Assembly (NCBI RefSeq): GCF_003323735.1
Contig: NZ_QOIM01000030.1
Coordinates: 1 to 64,000 of the forward strand
Reading direction: 5' to 3'
Length of the DNA stretch: 64,000 bases
From: Streptomyces reniochalinae
GTDB taxonomy: Bacteria; Actinomycetota; Actinomycetes; Streptomycetales; Streptomycetaceae
Within the stretch, counting starts at the first letter, position 1; each line of letters opens with the position of its first letter. This document shows, one piece after another, positions 54,221 through 64,000 of the stretch. Under the pieces are notes generated by a model. It made no database searches and was not told where the DNA came from. It worked only from the letters and a program-made list of their open reading frames with translations. A program made the translations under genes and the position numbers.

Positions 54221-54855
54221 GCCGCGCGGAGACGGCCAGGCGGGGTGCGGTCACCGGCATCGCCCTGCGCGAGATGCGGTGGTGGGACATCGACCCCGTG
54301 CTGGAGCTTGAGGGCGAGCTCTTTCCGGAGGACGCCTGGTCGGCGGGGATGTTCTGGTCGGAGCTGGCCTACGCGCGCGGCCCGGACGCCACCCGGCGGT
54401 ATCTGGTCGCCGAGGCGGCTGACGGCTCCCTGGTGGGTTACGGGGGCCTGGCCGCGGTGGCCGGCACCGGCGACATCCAGACCATCGGCATCCTCGCGGC
54501 CCACCGGGGCACAGGACTCGGTTCGCGGCTGCTGCGCGCCCTGCTGCGGGCCGCCACCGACTTCGAGTGCGCCGAGGTGCTGCTGGAGGTGCGCGTCGAC
54601 AACGCGCCCGCGCAGCGCCTGTATGAGCGCTTCGGCTTCGCCCCCCTCGGTATCCGGCGCGGCTACTACCAGCCGGCGAACGTCGACGCGCTGGTGATGC
54701 GGCTCGCGGACCCGGCGTCGCACGCCGCGGCGGCGGACGCCGCCGTGCCGGACGCCGGCCGGGGCGCTTCGGCCGACGCGCCCGAGGACCCGCCCCCGGC
54801 CTCGTCCCCCCACTCGCCTCCGAACACGCACCAAGGAACGAACACCCATGGCTGA
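54217..54855 (+). CDS. rimI: Ribosomal-protein S18-alanine N-acetyltransferase-like protein
   Basis: A 212-residue GNAT ([20 protein letters not shown]; acetyl-CoA motif [39 protein letters not shown]). Longer than E. coli RimI owing to an Ala/Pro tail ([20 protein letters not shown]). It overlaps tsaD by eight bases and tsaB by four, the classical tsaB-rimI-tsaD order. Confidence 0.9.
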   Translation: MSRAETARRGAVTGIALREMRWWDIDPVLELEGELFPEDAWSAGMFWSELAYARGPDATRRYLVAEAADGSLVGYGGLAAVAGTGDIQTIGILAAHRGTGLGSRLLRALLRAATDFECAEVLLEVRVDNAPAQRLYERFGFAPLGIRRGYYQPANVDALVMRLADPASHAAAADAAVPDAGRGASADAPEDPPPASSPHSPPNTHQGTNTHG

Positions 54856-55957
54856 CGAACCGCTCGTCCTCGGCATCGAGACCTCCTGCGACGAGACAGG
54901 CGTCGGAATCGTGCGCGGCCACACGCTGCTGGCCGACGCGGTCGCCTCCAGCGTGGACACCCACGCGCGCTTCGGCGGCGTCGTCCCGGAGATCGCCAGC
55001 CGGGCGCACCTGGAGGCGATGGTTCCGACCATCCAGCGCGCGCTCGACCAGGCCGGCATCGCCGCGAGCGACCTCGACGGCGTCGCCGTCACCGCGGGCC
55101 CCGGGCTCGCCGGCGCCCTGCTGGTCGGGGTGTCGGCGGCCAAAGCGTACGCGTACGCGCTGGGCAAGCCCCTCTACGGCGTCAACCACCTGGCCTCCCA
55201 CATCTGCGTCGACCAGCTCGAACACGGTGCTCTGCCGGAGCCGACGATGGCCCTGCTGGTGAGCGGCGGCCACTCCTCGCTGCTGCTCGCGCCCGACATC
55301 ACCGCCGACGTGCGGCCGCTCGGCTCCACCATCGACGACGCGGCGGGCGAGGCATTCGACAAGGTCGCCCGCGTCCTGAACCTGGGCTTTCCCGGCGGAC
55401 CCGTCATCGACAAGTACGCCAAGGAGGGGGACCCCGACGCCATCGCCTTCCCGCGTGGTCTGACCGGGCCGCGCGACGCGCCCTACGACTTCTCCTTCTC
55501 CGGGCTCAAGACCGCCGTCGCCCGCTGGATCGAGGCCCGGCGCAACGCCGGGGAGGAGGTGCCCGTCGCCGACGTCTCCGCCTCCTTCCAGGAGGCGGTC
55601 ACCGACGTGCTGACCCGCAAGGCCCTCCGCGCCTGCCGCGACGAGGGCGTCGACCACCTGATGATCGGCGGCGGCGTCGCCGCCAACTCGCGGCTGCGCG
55701 CCATGGCCGAGGAACGCTGTGCCGCGGCCGGTATCACGCTGCGCGTGCCCCGCCCCAAGCTGTGCACCGACAACGGCGCCATGGTCGCGGCGCTCGGGGC
55801 CGAGATGGTCGCCCGCAACCGCCCCGTCTCCGCCTGGGACCTGCCCGCCGACTCCTCCCTCCCGGTGACCGAGCCGCACGTCCCCGCCCCGTCCCCGGGC
55901 CACGCACACGACCACGACCACGTGCACGAGACGAGCAGGAAGAACCTCTACGCCTGA
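54848..55957 (+). CDS. tsaD: tRNA N6-threonylcarbamoyladenosine transferase
   Basis: A 369-residue transferase making t6A37 in ANN-decoding tRNAs. The metal-binding His pair is in [28 protein letters not shown] and [20 protein letters not shown] are family motifs, and [15 protein letters not shown] has the ligand Asp. The C-terminus is His/Asp-rich ([12 protein letters not shown]), perhaps metal-binding and not in most TsaD. Starts inside rimI. Confidence 0.96.
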   Translation: MADEPLVLGIETSCDETGVGIVRGHTLLADAVASSVDTHARFGGVVPEIASRAHLEAMVPTIQRALDQAGIAASDLDGVAVTAGPGLAGALLVGVSAAKAYAYALGKPLYGVNHLASHICVDQLEHGALPEPTMALLVSGGHSSLLLAPDITADVRPLGSTIDDAAGEAFDKVARVLNLGFPGGPVIDKYAKEGDPDAIAFPRGLTGPRDAPYDFSFSGLKTAVARWIEARRNAGEEVPVADVSASFQEAVTDVLTRKALRACRDEGVDHLMIGGGVAANSRLRAMAEERCAAAGITLRVPRPKLCTDNGAMVAALGAEMVARNRPVSAWDLPADSSLPVTEPHVPAPSPGHAHDHDHVHETSRKNLYA

Positions 55958-56208
55958 TGCCGACGGTAGCCCTCATGTGGGAGGCCAGAGCCGCGCACGG
56001 CCACGCCCCCGCGCTGTTGGAGTGGGCCCGCTCCGCCGAGCTGGCCCCGGCCCCCGTACGCCGTGAGCACTACACGGCGCCGGGCGACCGCGTCCTCGTC
56101 ATCACCTGGTGGGAAGGGCCCTACGACGCCGACGTCCCCGAACTCCCCGACCCCCCGGGCGACCTCCTCGCCCGCCCCGTGCACCGGTGGAGGTTCGCGC
56201 GGGTGTGA
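55957..56208 (+). CDS. Small conserved protein after tsaD
   Basis: An 83-residue protein: [40 protein letters not shown]-like stretch, and ITWWEGPYDADVPELPDPP. The length and strand/helix pattern recall small dimeric barrel (ABM-like) proteins, but this is weak. It starts at the tsaD stop (TGATG), so is co-translated with t6A genes. Confidence 0.6.
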   Translation: MPTVALMWEARAAHGHAPALLEWARSAELAPAPVRREHYTAPGDRVLVITWWEGPYDADVPELPDPPGDLLARPVHRWRFARV

Positions 56209-56319
56209 ACCGGGGGCCCGGGTGCGCCGGCAGCGGGCGGCGCGCCAGTATGGAGCCCGCCGACGGGAGCCGGACTGCGCCGGACTGCGCCGGGAGACAT
56301 CGGGGGAGCGGGGGAGCGC

Positions 56320-58470
56320 ATGCGGGGGCGGTGGGGCGCGCGAGCGGGCGCGGTGGTGTTGTGCGGGCTCGTGGGGCTCGCGGGCGCGGGCGGTGCCCAT
56401 GCGGCCGAGCGGGCGGAGACGCCCGCCGCCTACCTGGCCGAACGGCTGAAGAAGTCTCCTGTCTTCCTCTCCGACCAGATGCCGCGCACCACGCCGCGCT
56501 CGGCGAAGCCCGCCTTCGTGAAGGAGGCGAAGCGGACCGGGGTGCCGACGTACGTGGCGGTGGTGCCGACGTCGGCGGGGTCCGGGGACGAGGGCCTGCT
56601 GGAGGCGGTGCACGACCGGATGGGCGAGCGGGGGCTGTACGTGCTGCTCAGCGGAGACGGCGGCAGCCCACGCGCCGCCGCCTTCGGCGTGGACGTGCAG
56701 GCCCGCGAGGCGGCCATGGCCACCACGTTCGAACTGCCCTACGACGCGGGGGCGCTGGACGCCTTCCGCCACTTCGTCGACGTCATACGCTCCGGCGACG
56801 CCGCAGCGCGCGCCGACAGCGGCGCTTCGCGGAGCCGGGCGGGCGAGGAGCCCGACTCCCGCTACACCAGCCCCTCACAACGCGACAACCAGAGCTTCCT
56901 GACCGGCCTGCTGCTGGTCGGCGTGCCGGTGGTCTGGGTGAGCGTCGGCTGGTACGTACGCCGGTGGCGCCACGGGAAGGGAGCAAGACCGCCGGTGGTG
57001 GGGGCGGTGATACCCGCGGTGGTGAGCGCCGTCGTCATCGGCGCCGGCGCCCCCCTCCTGTGGAACGACACCCGCACGGACGGCGATCCGCTGCCCACCG
57101 CCGCCGACATGGCGGCCAGGACCGACAGAGTCGCCGAAGCGCTGCGTGACGACGCCGTCTACGTCGACCCCTTCGCCAGCGCGCTGCTGACCCGTGGGCA
57201 GCGCGACAAGCTGGAAGCGCGCGCGCAGCGCCTCGAGCGCCGGGGCGTGCCCGTGCGCGTGGTGGTCGTCCCGCTCGGCCCCGAGGACGAGTCGGCGGGC
57301 GACGGCGAGGCGTTCGCGCACCTTGTCCACCAGCGGCTGGGCACGGCCGGCGACGGCGTGTACGTCGTCGCGCCCCCGTCCGAGACGGGCGGTCTCGACC
57401 TGGTCAACCACGGCGCGAAGATCGCCAGCGCACAGCTTTACGAGAGTACGGAGAAGCTGCGCTACGGGGAGGACACGTCGGCCGGGGACGGGCTGTACGG
57501 GCGGCTGGAGGCGGCACTGCGCGCCATCGGCCGCGCCCCCTCGGGACCGTCCGAAGGGCCCTACCTGGAGCCGCCGGCCGCACCCGACCCCGTCGAGGAG
57601 GACGCGCTGCCCGCCCTCTACTCGGGCGACTTCACCGGCGGCGTCGCGCTGGGCGCTGTCGCGGGCCCGCTGGCCCTCGGGCCGGCCGCGGGCGGGCTGG
57701 GCCTCGCGCGCCGCGCCGGGTTCGCCTGGGCGGCGCCCGCCACCGGCGGCCGGGGAGCAGGGCGCACCGGCACGGCGAGCCGCTCAGGTCCCGGCGGCCC
57801 CCGCAAGCCCGCGCCCGGCGACGGGCCGCCGCACGAGGTGCCGCACGCGCCGGCCCGGCCGTCGACAGGCTGGCTGCGGCGCACCGCCCGGCGCGAACTC
57901 GACGCACTCAGCGCCCAGTTCGAGCGGCTGTCAGAACAGCTGGACGACCGGATCCGCGCCCGCGCCTGGGGGTGTCTGGACGCGGCGACGCTCCTCCTCG
58001 ACCAGGAGGGCGACAGCCGGGTCGACGCGGACGCCGACGCGCCCACCCTCGCCGCCGGGCTCGCCCTGGTGCGGGCGGGGCACGCCACCGTGCGCGACCG
58101 CGACCTGCGCTTCCCCGCCGAGCTGCGGCTCTGCCTCCTCAACCCGTTGCACGGTCCCGCCTCTGTCACCCGGAAGCTGGAGCTGCCGGGGGAGGGCTCG
58201 GCGCGGGCCCGTCCGGTCTGCTCCGCCTGCGGTGCCGCGCTCGCGGCGCGCGACTCCGCTTCCGGGATCCAGTCCGCCGTCCACGTCGTCCAGACCGTCG
58301 GAGCGCGCCTGCTGTGCCTGCGCACCTCCGGCTCTGCGCGCCTGGCGGCACGCGAGCCGTACCACCGCGTCCCCGGCCCGCTCGGTGCCAGGCACGGCAC
58401 GGGAGGGGGCGCGAGCCTGACCGCCGACCAGATCGTCCGCCGCGTACGGGAGCAGCTGGGTGTCCACTGA
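56320..58470 (+). CDS. Membrane protein with two TPM-like external domains and a CxxC tail
   Basis: A 716-residue protein. Signal sequence AVVLCGLVGLAGAGGAHAA; first domain from LAERLKKSPVFLSDQM to YVLLSGDGGSPR; membrane helices LLLVGVPVVWVSVGWYV and VIPAVVSAVVIGAGAPLLW; a second, similar domain from EALRDDAVYVDPFASALLTR to VYVVAPPSE; a third Gly/Ala helix (GVALGAVAGPLALGPAAGG); then a charged helical region and PVCSACGAAL. The two external domains repeat the pattern xx-VYVDP-(16)-LE-(5)-G-VPVRVVVVP, resembling the TPM fold. No homologue is recognised by function. Its stop overlaps the next gene by 11 bases. Confidence 0.6.
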   Translation: MRGRWGARAGAVVLCGLVGLAGAGGAHAAERAETPAAYLAERLKKSPVFLSDQMPRTTPRSAKPAFVKEAKRTGVPTYVAVVPTSAGSGDEGLLEAVHDRMGERGLYVLLSGDGGSPRAAAFGVDVQAREAAMATTFELPYDAGALDAFRHFVDVIRSGDAAARADSGASRSRAGEEPDSRYTSPSQRDNQSFLTGLLLVGVPVVWVSVGWYVRRWRHGKGARPPVVGAVIPAVVSAVVIGAGAPLLWNDTRTDGDPLPTAADMAARTDRVAEALRDDAVYVDPFASALLTRGQRDKLEARAQRLERRGVPVRVVVVPLGPEDESAGDGEAFAHLVHQRLGTAGDGVYVVAPPSETGGLDLVNHGAKIASAQLYESTEKLRYGEDTSAGDGLYGRLEAALRAIGRAPSGPSEGPYLEPPAAPDPVEEDALPALYSGDFTGGVALGAVAGPLALGPAAGGLGLARRAGFAWAAPATGGRGAGRTGTASRSGPGGPRKPAPGDGPPHEVPHAPARPSTGWLRRTARRELDALSAQFERLSEQLDDRIRARAWGCLDAATLLLDQEGDSRVDADADAPTLAAGLALVRAGHATVRDRDLRFPAELRLCLLNPLHGPASVTRKLELPGEGSARARPVCSACGAALAARDSASGIQSAVHVVQTVGARLLCLRTSGSARLAAREPYHRVPGPLGARHGTGGGASLTADQIVRRVREQLGVH

Positions 58471-59848
58471 AACGTCCACGGGAACGGCCGCCCGAACGGG
58501 CCGCGCCGGGAGCGTGCCCTGCCGCCCGTTCCGCGTCCCGCGCGGAGCCGTGCGCGGTGGCGGGGTCGCCGCCGTCGCCGCGGCGCTGCTGCTGGTGTGG
58601 GGCGCCGTCGCACCGGCCCGGGCCGCCGGGAGCCCCGGCGCGAAGATAGCCGAAGCGCTGCGCACCTCACCTGTCTACGTCGACCCCGCCTACGCACAGG
58701 CGTTCCCCGCCGGGAAACAGCACAAGCTGGAGCGGCGGATCGAGGCGTCAGGACTGCCGGTTCGGGTCATCGTCGTCCCCTTCGTCACCGGCGACGCCTG
58801 GGACGCGGACCCGCGCAAGATGATCGACGTCGTCCGCGACCGGCTGGGTGAGAGCCCGCGCGAGGAAGCCGTCTACATGACCCTCAGCGGCACCGACGGG
58901 TTCCTGGAGGGGCGCGAGTACCCGCGCGACGGACCCCACCAGGCGAACTGGGGCGTGGCCGCCGTCGGACACCAGGAGGACATGGACGGCAAGAGCCTCT
59001 ACGCCAAGTTCTCCCGGGCCCTGGAGATCGTCGAGGCGGGCAACGGCGACGAGGTGTACGAGAAGGCCACGGCGGACCTGTCCGAGGGACCGGCCGTCGA
59101 GGGGGCCGAGGGCGGCACCTCCTGGCTGCTGCCGACGCTGTCGGCGGCGGGCGCCCTGACGGCGCTGGCCGCCGCGGTCCTGGTCGTGCGCGCCGTGCGC
59201 CGCGGTGGCGCGGCCCGTGGTGCCTTCACCTCCCCGCGCTCCGTCTTCGCCAGCGCGCGCAAGGCCGGCGTGGGCGACCTGCGGCGGCGGGCAGAGCGCG
59301 AACTGCTCGCCTACAACGAGGAACTCCTCGCCCGCGACCCAGGCGAGGAGGGGGCCGACAGCGCCCTGCTCCAGCTCTCCCTCGACGCCTACGACGCCGC
59401 GGCCGCCGTCCTGGACACCGCGCGCGGCATACCCGACCTCGCGGGCGTCCTCGCGCTCGTCCACGAGGGGCGGGGCGCGCTGCGCGGGCCGGCGCCGGAG
59501 CGGGGAAAGCGGGGAAGGGGCCGCAAGGGGCGTAGGCCCGGCGGCGGCGCCGCACTGCCGCTGTGCTTCTTCCACCCGCTGCACGGCCCCGCCACGGGCC
59601 GCATCCGCTGGCGCCCGCTGGGCCGCAGGGAAGCGCTGCACGTCGCCGCCTGCGGCACCTGCGCGGCGGCCGTGGCCGCCCACCGCACCCCCGAGGTGCT
59701 GACGCAGACCCACGAGGGCCGCACCGTCCCCTACTTCGAGGTGCCGGCCGAGGAGAGCCTGTGGGCCGCGACGGGCTACGGCTCGCTCGGTGAGACGACC
59801 CTGACCGCACGCGTGCGGCGCGGCGACTTCTCCCGTACACGGGGCTGA
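58460..59848 (+). CDS. Paralogous membrane protein with one TPM-like domain and a CxxC tail
   Basis: A 462-residue protein, related to the upstream one but with a single external domain. Signal/anchor VAAVAAALLLVWGAVAPARA; domain from EALRTSPVYVDPAYAQAFPA to EAVYMTLSGTDGFLE (with LPVRVIVVPFV); helix LPTLSAAGALTALAAAVLVV; coiled cytoplasmic part; and ACGTCAAAVAAH. It starts inside the upstream gene (56320), so is translationally coupled, and both likely function as a pair at the membrane. Confidence 0.6.
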   Translation: MSTETSTGTAARTGRAGSVPCRPFRVPRGAVRGGGVAAVAAALLLVWGAVAPARAAGSPGAKIAEALRTSPVYVDPAYAQAFPAGKQHKLERRIEASGLPVRVIVVPFVTGDAWDADPRKMIDVVRDRLGESPREEAVYMTLSGTDGFLEGREYPRDGPHQANWGVAAVGHQEDMDGKSLYAKFSRALEIVEAGNGDEVYEKATADLSEGPAVEGAEGGTSWLLPTLSAAGALTALAAAVLVVRAVRRGGAARGAFTSPRSVFASARKAGVGDLRRRAERELLAYNEELLARDPGEEGADSALLQLSLDAYDAAAAVLDTARGIPDLAGVLALVHEGRGALRGPAPERGKRGRGRKGRRPGGGAALPLCFFHPLHGPATGRIRWRPLGRREALHVAACGTCAAAVAAHRTPEVLTQTHEGRTVPYFEVPAEESLWAATGYGSLGETTLTARVRRGDFSRTRG

Positions 59849-59858
59849 GGCGCTGGGG

Positions 59859-61061
59859 TCAGCGCGGCTCGCGCGGCAGCGGATGCCCCAGCAGCATGCT
59901 CGGGGCGCCCGCGACACGGGTGAGGAAGACGGTGCACGAGCCGGTCGCCGCCTTCGCGTCCAGCTTCAGCTTCCTGCGCAGCTCCTCGGGCTCGACGGCC
60001 GAGCCGCGCTTCTTCACGGTGACCGTGCCGACGCCGCGCTCCCGCAGCAGCGCCCGCAGCTTCTTGACGTTGAACGGCAGCACATCGGTGATCTCGTAAC
60101 CGGTCGCGTACGGGGTCGCCCGCGGCGGGGCGTCCGTCGTCACGTAGGCGATCGTCGGGTCGATCAGCCGCCCCTCCAGCAGCGCCGCCACGTCGGCGAC
60201 CAAGTGGGCCCTGACGACCGCGCCGTCCGGCTCGTAGAGGTAGCGGCCCACGGGTCCTGCGGGGGGATCGGGCAGGCCCCGGCCGGCCAGGGTCTCCCCC
60301 GAGGGCAGCAGCGTGGCCCGGGGAGCGGCGGCGGCGCCGCTTACCGGGGTGAACCACAAGACGGCCTCCTTGACGTCGCCGGCGTGGGAGACCCACTCGG
60401 CCTCCGCCTGCGGGGGTACCGCCTCGTGCGGGATGCCGGGTGCCACCTTGAGCGCGGCCAGCGGTGCGGCCGACGCCGCCTCCACGGCCCAGCTCAGCGG
60501 CGGGGAGTAGGCCTCGGGGTCGAAGATCCGGCCGCGGCCGCCACGTCGGGCCGGATCGGCGAAGAGCGCGTCGTAGCCCGCCGTCGAGACGTCCCCGACG
60601 TCGGCGCAGCGCACCTCGACGCGGTCGGCCAGGCCGAGAACCTCCGCGTTGGCCCGGGCGAGAGCACAGGTCAGCGGGTCGCGGTCGACGGCCAGCACCT
60701 CGATGCCCGCCCGGGCGAGGGCCAGCGCGTCCGCGCCGATACCGCAGCACAGGTCGGCGGCGCTGCCGGCGCCGAGCGCCGCGAAACGGCGGGCCCGGTG
60801 GTCGGCCACCGAGGTGCGCGTGGCCTGTTCCAGACCGTCCGCGGTGAAGTACAGGGCCGCGGCCTCGGCCGCGCCGAACTTGGCCACGGCGCGGGTGCGC
60901 AGGCGGTTTTGCGTCAGCGCCGCCGCCACGAGCGCGGGAGCGTACCGCTGCCGCAGCCGCGTGGCGACCGCCAGTTTCTCGGCGGGCGCGACCCCGCGCA
61001 CCTCCCGCAGCAGCGACTGACCGGCGGGGGAGAGCAACTCGGCGAACACCTCGACATCCAC
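59859..61061 (-). CDS. SAM-dependent methyltransferase with THUMP-like domain
   Basis: A 400-residue class I methyltransferase. The SAM-binding motif is SAADLCCGIGADALALARAG; motif II VLAVDRDPLTCALARANAEV; the catalytic-loop region DALFADPARRGGRGRIFDPE. The C-terminal 90 residues (YEITDVLPFNVKKLRALLRE; GTVTVKKRGSAVEPEELRRK) are the THUMP-like domain. Substrate is probably RNA, but unknown. GTG start. Convergent with the membrane-protein pair and divergent from the nucleotidyltransferase gene. Confidence 0.85.
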   Translation of the reverse strand: MDVEVFAELLSPAGQSLLREVRGVAPAEKLAVATRLRQRYAPALVAAALTQNRLRTRAVAKFGAAEAAALYFTADGLEQATRTSVADHRARRFAALGAGSAADLCCGIGADALALARAGIEVLAVDRDPLTCALARANAEVLGLADRVEVRCADVGDVSTAGYDALFADPARRGGRGRIFDPEAYSPPLSWAVEAASAAPLAALKVAPGIPHEAVPPQAEAEWVSHAGDVKEAVLWFTPVSGAAAAPRATLLPSGETLAGRGLPDPPAGPVGRYLYEPDGAVVRAHLVADVAALLEGRLIDPTIAYVTTDAPPRATPYATGYEITDVLPFNVKKLRALLRERGVGTVTVKKRGSAVEPEELRRKLKLDAKAATGSCTVFLTRVAGAPSMLLGHPLPREPR

Positions 61062-61255
61062 CCCGCCATTCTCCCGTGCCGCCGGGCTCCGGAGGGGAAC
61101 GGGTGCGCTGTAGGGTCGTCCAGGTGAAGTGAGAACCCGATGAGCGCCGCCGCGCGCGGCGCCCGTGCCGCGCAGCGCCGTTCGAGCCCCGTCCGGGCTC
61201 CGGCGCAGGCCGGCGTGCCCGCATCGCCCTCCTCCACTTCGACGATCGGAACCCC

Positions 61256-62053
61256 ATGCCCGACACCCCGGCGCCCGACACCCCGATGTCCGACCGGATG
61301 TTCCTCGACCACGTCGCCGACCGGCTGGCCGCGCTGCCCGCCGTGCACGCCGTCACCCTGGGCGGATCCCGCGCCCACACCCTCGACCAGGGGGCCGCCC
61401 GTCCTGATGCCGGGGCGGACTGGGACTTCTCCGTCTACTACCGGGGCTCCTTCGACCCCGCCGCCCTGCGCGCCGTCGGCTGGGAAGGGCAGGTCTCCGA
61501 GGTCGGCGAGTGGGGAGGGGGCGTCTTCAACGGCGGAGCGTGGCTGACCGTCGACGGGCGGCACGTCGACGTCCACTACCGGGACCTGGACGTGGTCGAG
61601 CACCAGATGGCCGAGGCGCGCGCGGGGCGGTTCCACTGGGAGCCGCTGATGTTCCACCTCGCCGGCATCCCCAGCTACCTGGTGGTCGCCGAACTCGCCA
61701 CAGGCCAGGTACTCCGTGGGGACCTGCCGCGCCCCGCCTACCCGGAAGCGCTGCGGTCCTCGGCGCCGCCGGTGTGGCGCCAGAAGGCGGCGCTCACGCT
61801 CCAGTACGCGCGGGGCGCCCACGCGGGCAGGGGCCAGGCCACCGAGGTCGCGGGCGCGCTCGCCACGGCCGCCGCACAGACCGCCCACGCGGTGCTCGCC
61901 GCCCGCGGCGAGTGGATCACCAACGAGAAGCGGCTGCTCACGCGGGCGGGTCTGCGGGGGCTGGACTCGCTGCTGCCGGCGCTCGGACCCGACCCCGAGA
62001 CGCTCAGGCACGCGGTGGACGAGGCCGCCGCACTCCTCCGCGAAGCGGTCTGA
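61256..62053 (+). CDS. Nucleotidyltransferase-fold protein
   Basis: A 265-residue protein with the pol-beta nucleotidyltransferase pattern: VTLGGSRAHTLDQ (GGS motif), DWDFSVYYRGSFD (DxD-like) and VDVHYRDLDVVEHQ. The second half is helical (LLTRAGLRGLDSLLPALGPD). A similar fold occurs in DUF4037/KNTase-type proteins, so an aminoglycoside-type transferase is possible but unsupported. The start is either ATG 61256 or 61286. Confidence 0.75.
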   Translation: MPDTPAPDTPMSDRMFLDHVADRLAALPAVHAVTLGGSRAHTLDQGAARPDAGADWDFSVYYRGSFDPAALRAVGWEGQVSEVGEWGGGVFNGGAWLTVDGRHVDVHYRDLDVVEHQMAEARAGRFHWEPLMFHLAGIPSYLVVAELATGQVLRGDLPRPAYPEALRSSAPPVWRQKAALTLQYARGAHAGRGQATEVAGALATAAAQTAHAVLAARGEWITNEKRLLTRAGLRGLDSLLPALGPDPETLRHAVDEAAALLREAV

Positions 62054-62176
62054 GCGGTGCCGCGGCGCGGTCTGAGCTGTGCCGCGCCGCGGTCCGCGCG
62101 CCCCGAGGGGCGGCGCTTTCTCCTCCCTGTGGGTGAGGGGCGGCGCTCCTCGTTCGAGCGCCCACACGGCGAGCGC

Positions 62177-62203
62177 CTAGCACTCCGCTTGACCGAGTGC
62201 TAG
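62177..62203 (+). promoter_or_regulatory. CIRCE element 1 (HrcA operator)
   Basis: CTAGCACTC-9-GAGTGCTAG, one mismatch per arm from the consensus TTAGCACTC-N9-GAGTGCTAA. Its spacer contains the -35 TTGACC of the groES promoter, so HrcA binding would block polymerase directly. Confidence 0.95.
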
Positions 62204-62217
62204 CGGAGCAATAATCT
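62189..62217 (+). promoter_or_regulatory. groES promoter
   Basis: TTGACC (62189-62194) and TAATCT (62212-62217) are spaced by 17 bases, a strong vegetative promoter. The -35 lies within CIRCE 1; CIRCE 2 starts just after the predicted start point. Confidence 0.85.
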
Positions 62218-62222
62218 CAACC

Positions 62223-62249
62223 TTGGCACTCTCCCCGTGGGAGTGCCAG
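62223..62249 (+). promoter_or_regulatory. CIRCE element 2 (HrcA operator)
   Basis: TTGGCACTC-9-GAGTGCCAG, less perfect than element 1 but symmetric. It is 46 bases downstream of element 1 and about 100 bases before groES, a tandem arrangement known for Streptomyces groES. Confidence 0.9.
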
Positions 62250-62351
62250 TAGTACGCGACGGGCAGATCCGGCACCCGCGACGGCGGATCCACCTGGTCG
62301 CCACCCCAGACACAAGACCCCATTGAGATCTCCGAAGGGGGAGGTCGGATC

Positions 62352-62660
62352 GTGACGACCGCCAGCTCCAAGGTTGCCATCAAGCCGCTCGAGGACCGCA
62401 TCGTGGTCCAGCCGCTCGACGCCGAGGAGACCACGGCCTCTGGCCTGGTCATCCCGGACACCGCCAAGGAGAAGCCGCAGGAGGGCACCGTCCTGGCCGT
62501 CGGCCCGGGCCGCTTCGAGGACGGAAACCGGCTCCCGCTCGACGTCAACGTCGGCGACATCGTGCTGTACAGCAAGTACGGCGGCACCGAGGTGAAGTAC
62601 AGCGGCGAGGAGTACCTCGTTCTCTCGGCCCGCGACGTGCTCGCGATCGTCGAGAAGTAA
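62352..62660 (+). CDS. groES: Co-chaperonin GroES
   Basis: A 102-residue co-chaperonin ([20 protein letters not shown]; the mobile loop [30 protein letters not shown]). GTG start with a GGGGGAGG ribosome site upstream. First gene of the heat-shock operon under HrcA/CIRCE control. Confidence 0.98.
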   Translation: MTTASSKVAIKPLEDRIVVQPLDAEETTASGLVIPDTAKEKPQEGTVLAVGPGRFEDGNRLPLDVNVGDIVLYSKYGGTEVKYSGEEYLVLSARDVLAIVEK

Positions 62661-62669
62661 GACAGCCGC

Positions 62670-62753
62670 AGCTGCCGCGGCTCACGCGGCAGCTCGCAGC
62701 AAACCGCGCCCTGGTGCCCGCTCCCGAGAGGTAGCAGGGTCCAGGGCGCGGTT
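62670..62753 (+). terminator. Twin hairpins between groES and groEL
   Basis: AGCTGCCGCG-5-CGCGGCAGCT (62670-62694) and AACCGCGCCCTGG-26-CCAGGGCGCGGTT (62702-62753) are perfect stems in the 139-base intercistronic gap. They could attenuate groEL relative to groES or be a processing/stabilising site. Confidence 0.65.
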
Positions 62754-62781
62754 CGTGCGAGACGTGTCTCGAAACGTGTGA

Positions 62782-64000
<1,219 letters not shown>

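Overview
The window is high-GC actinobacterial DNA and almost certainly comes from a Streptomyces chromosome. The evidence is the third-position G/C codon bias, frequent GTG starts, ATGA/GTGA/TGATG gene overlaps, the full S10-spc-alpha ribosomal cluster followed by rplM-rpsI-glmM-coaA-acpS-nnr-alr-tsaE-tsaB-rimI-tsaD-groES-groEL, the XRE/DUF397 gene pairs, and copies of an intergenic GC-rich repeat typical of streptomycetes. The species cannot be named from the sequence alone.

Layout. (1) 1-5,000: an accessory edge with the start of a Tat-exported protein, panD, a small flavin/F420-type oxidoreductase-like protein, a broken FG-GAP repeat gene, a divergent LysR regulator with its small partner, and a frameshifted anti-sigma-like ATPase. 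(2) 5,000-15,000: a competition/regulation island. It holds an XRE-DUF397 pair, a WXG100-like plus muramidase-like pair, shuffled debris from rhs and muramidase genes, an orphan immunity-like gene, and a four-gene operon (SseB-like, WXG/T7-like, a 1,481-residue RHS polymorphic toxin, immunity protein). (3) 15,100-33,800: the housekeeping S10, spc and alpha clusters, from rpsJ to rpoA, rplQ and truA, with secY, adk, map and infA, punctuated by strong stem-loops. (4) 33,800-40,200: an NfeD-like/flotillin-like pair with a decayed 3' tail, a proline-rich membrane protein, an ABC-F ATPase, and a second ATPase/XRE/DUF397 module in which DUF397 is tandemly duplicated. (5) 40,300-56,200: rplM-rpsI, glmM and coaA, then a cofactor, cell-wall and tRNA-modification cluster (acpS, nnr, alr, hydrolase, tsaE, tsaB, rimI, tsaD), with a degenerate L,D-transpeptidase-like protein and an LmeA-like (DUF2993) protein between them. 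(6) 56,200-64,000: two coupled, related membrane proteins that I cannot assign, a THUMP-like methyltransferase, a nucleotidyltransferase-fold protein, and the heat-shock operon groES-groEL with two CIRCE operators. groEL runs off the right edge.

How the genes work together. The ribosomal blocks supply translation, with SecY, Map, Adk and RpoA coupling growth to secretion and transcription. glmM, alr and acpS feed peptidoglycan and acyl/peptidyl-carrier metabolism. tsaB/D/E make t6A in tRNA. The RHS island is a contact-dependent or T7-like toxin-immunity system, and its upstream debris shows past cassette exchange. The best candidates for something undescribed are the paired SPVYVDP-domain membrane proteins (56,320-59,848), the muramidase/WXG pair with its copied 3' end, and the catalytically dead L,D-transpeptidase-like protein.
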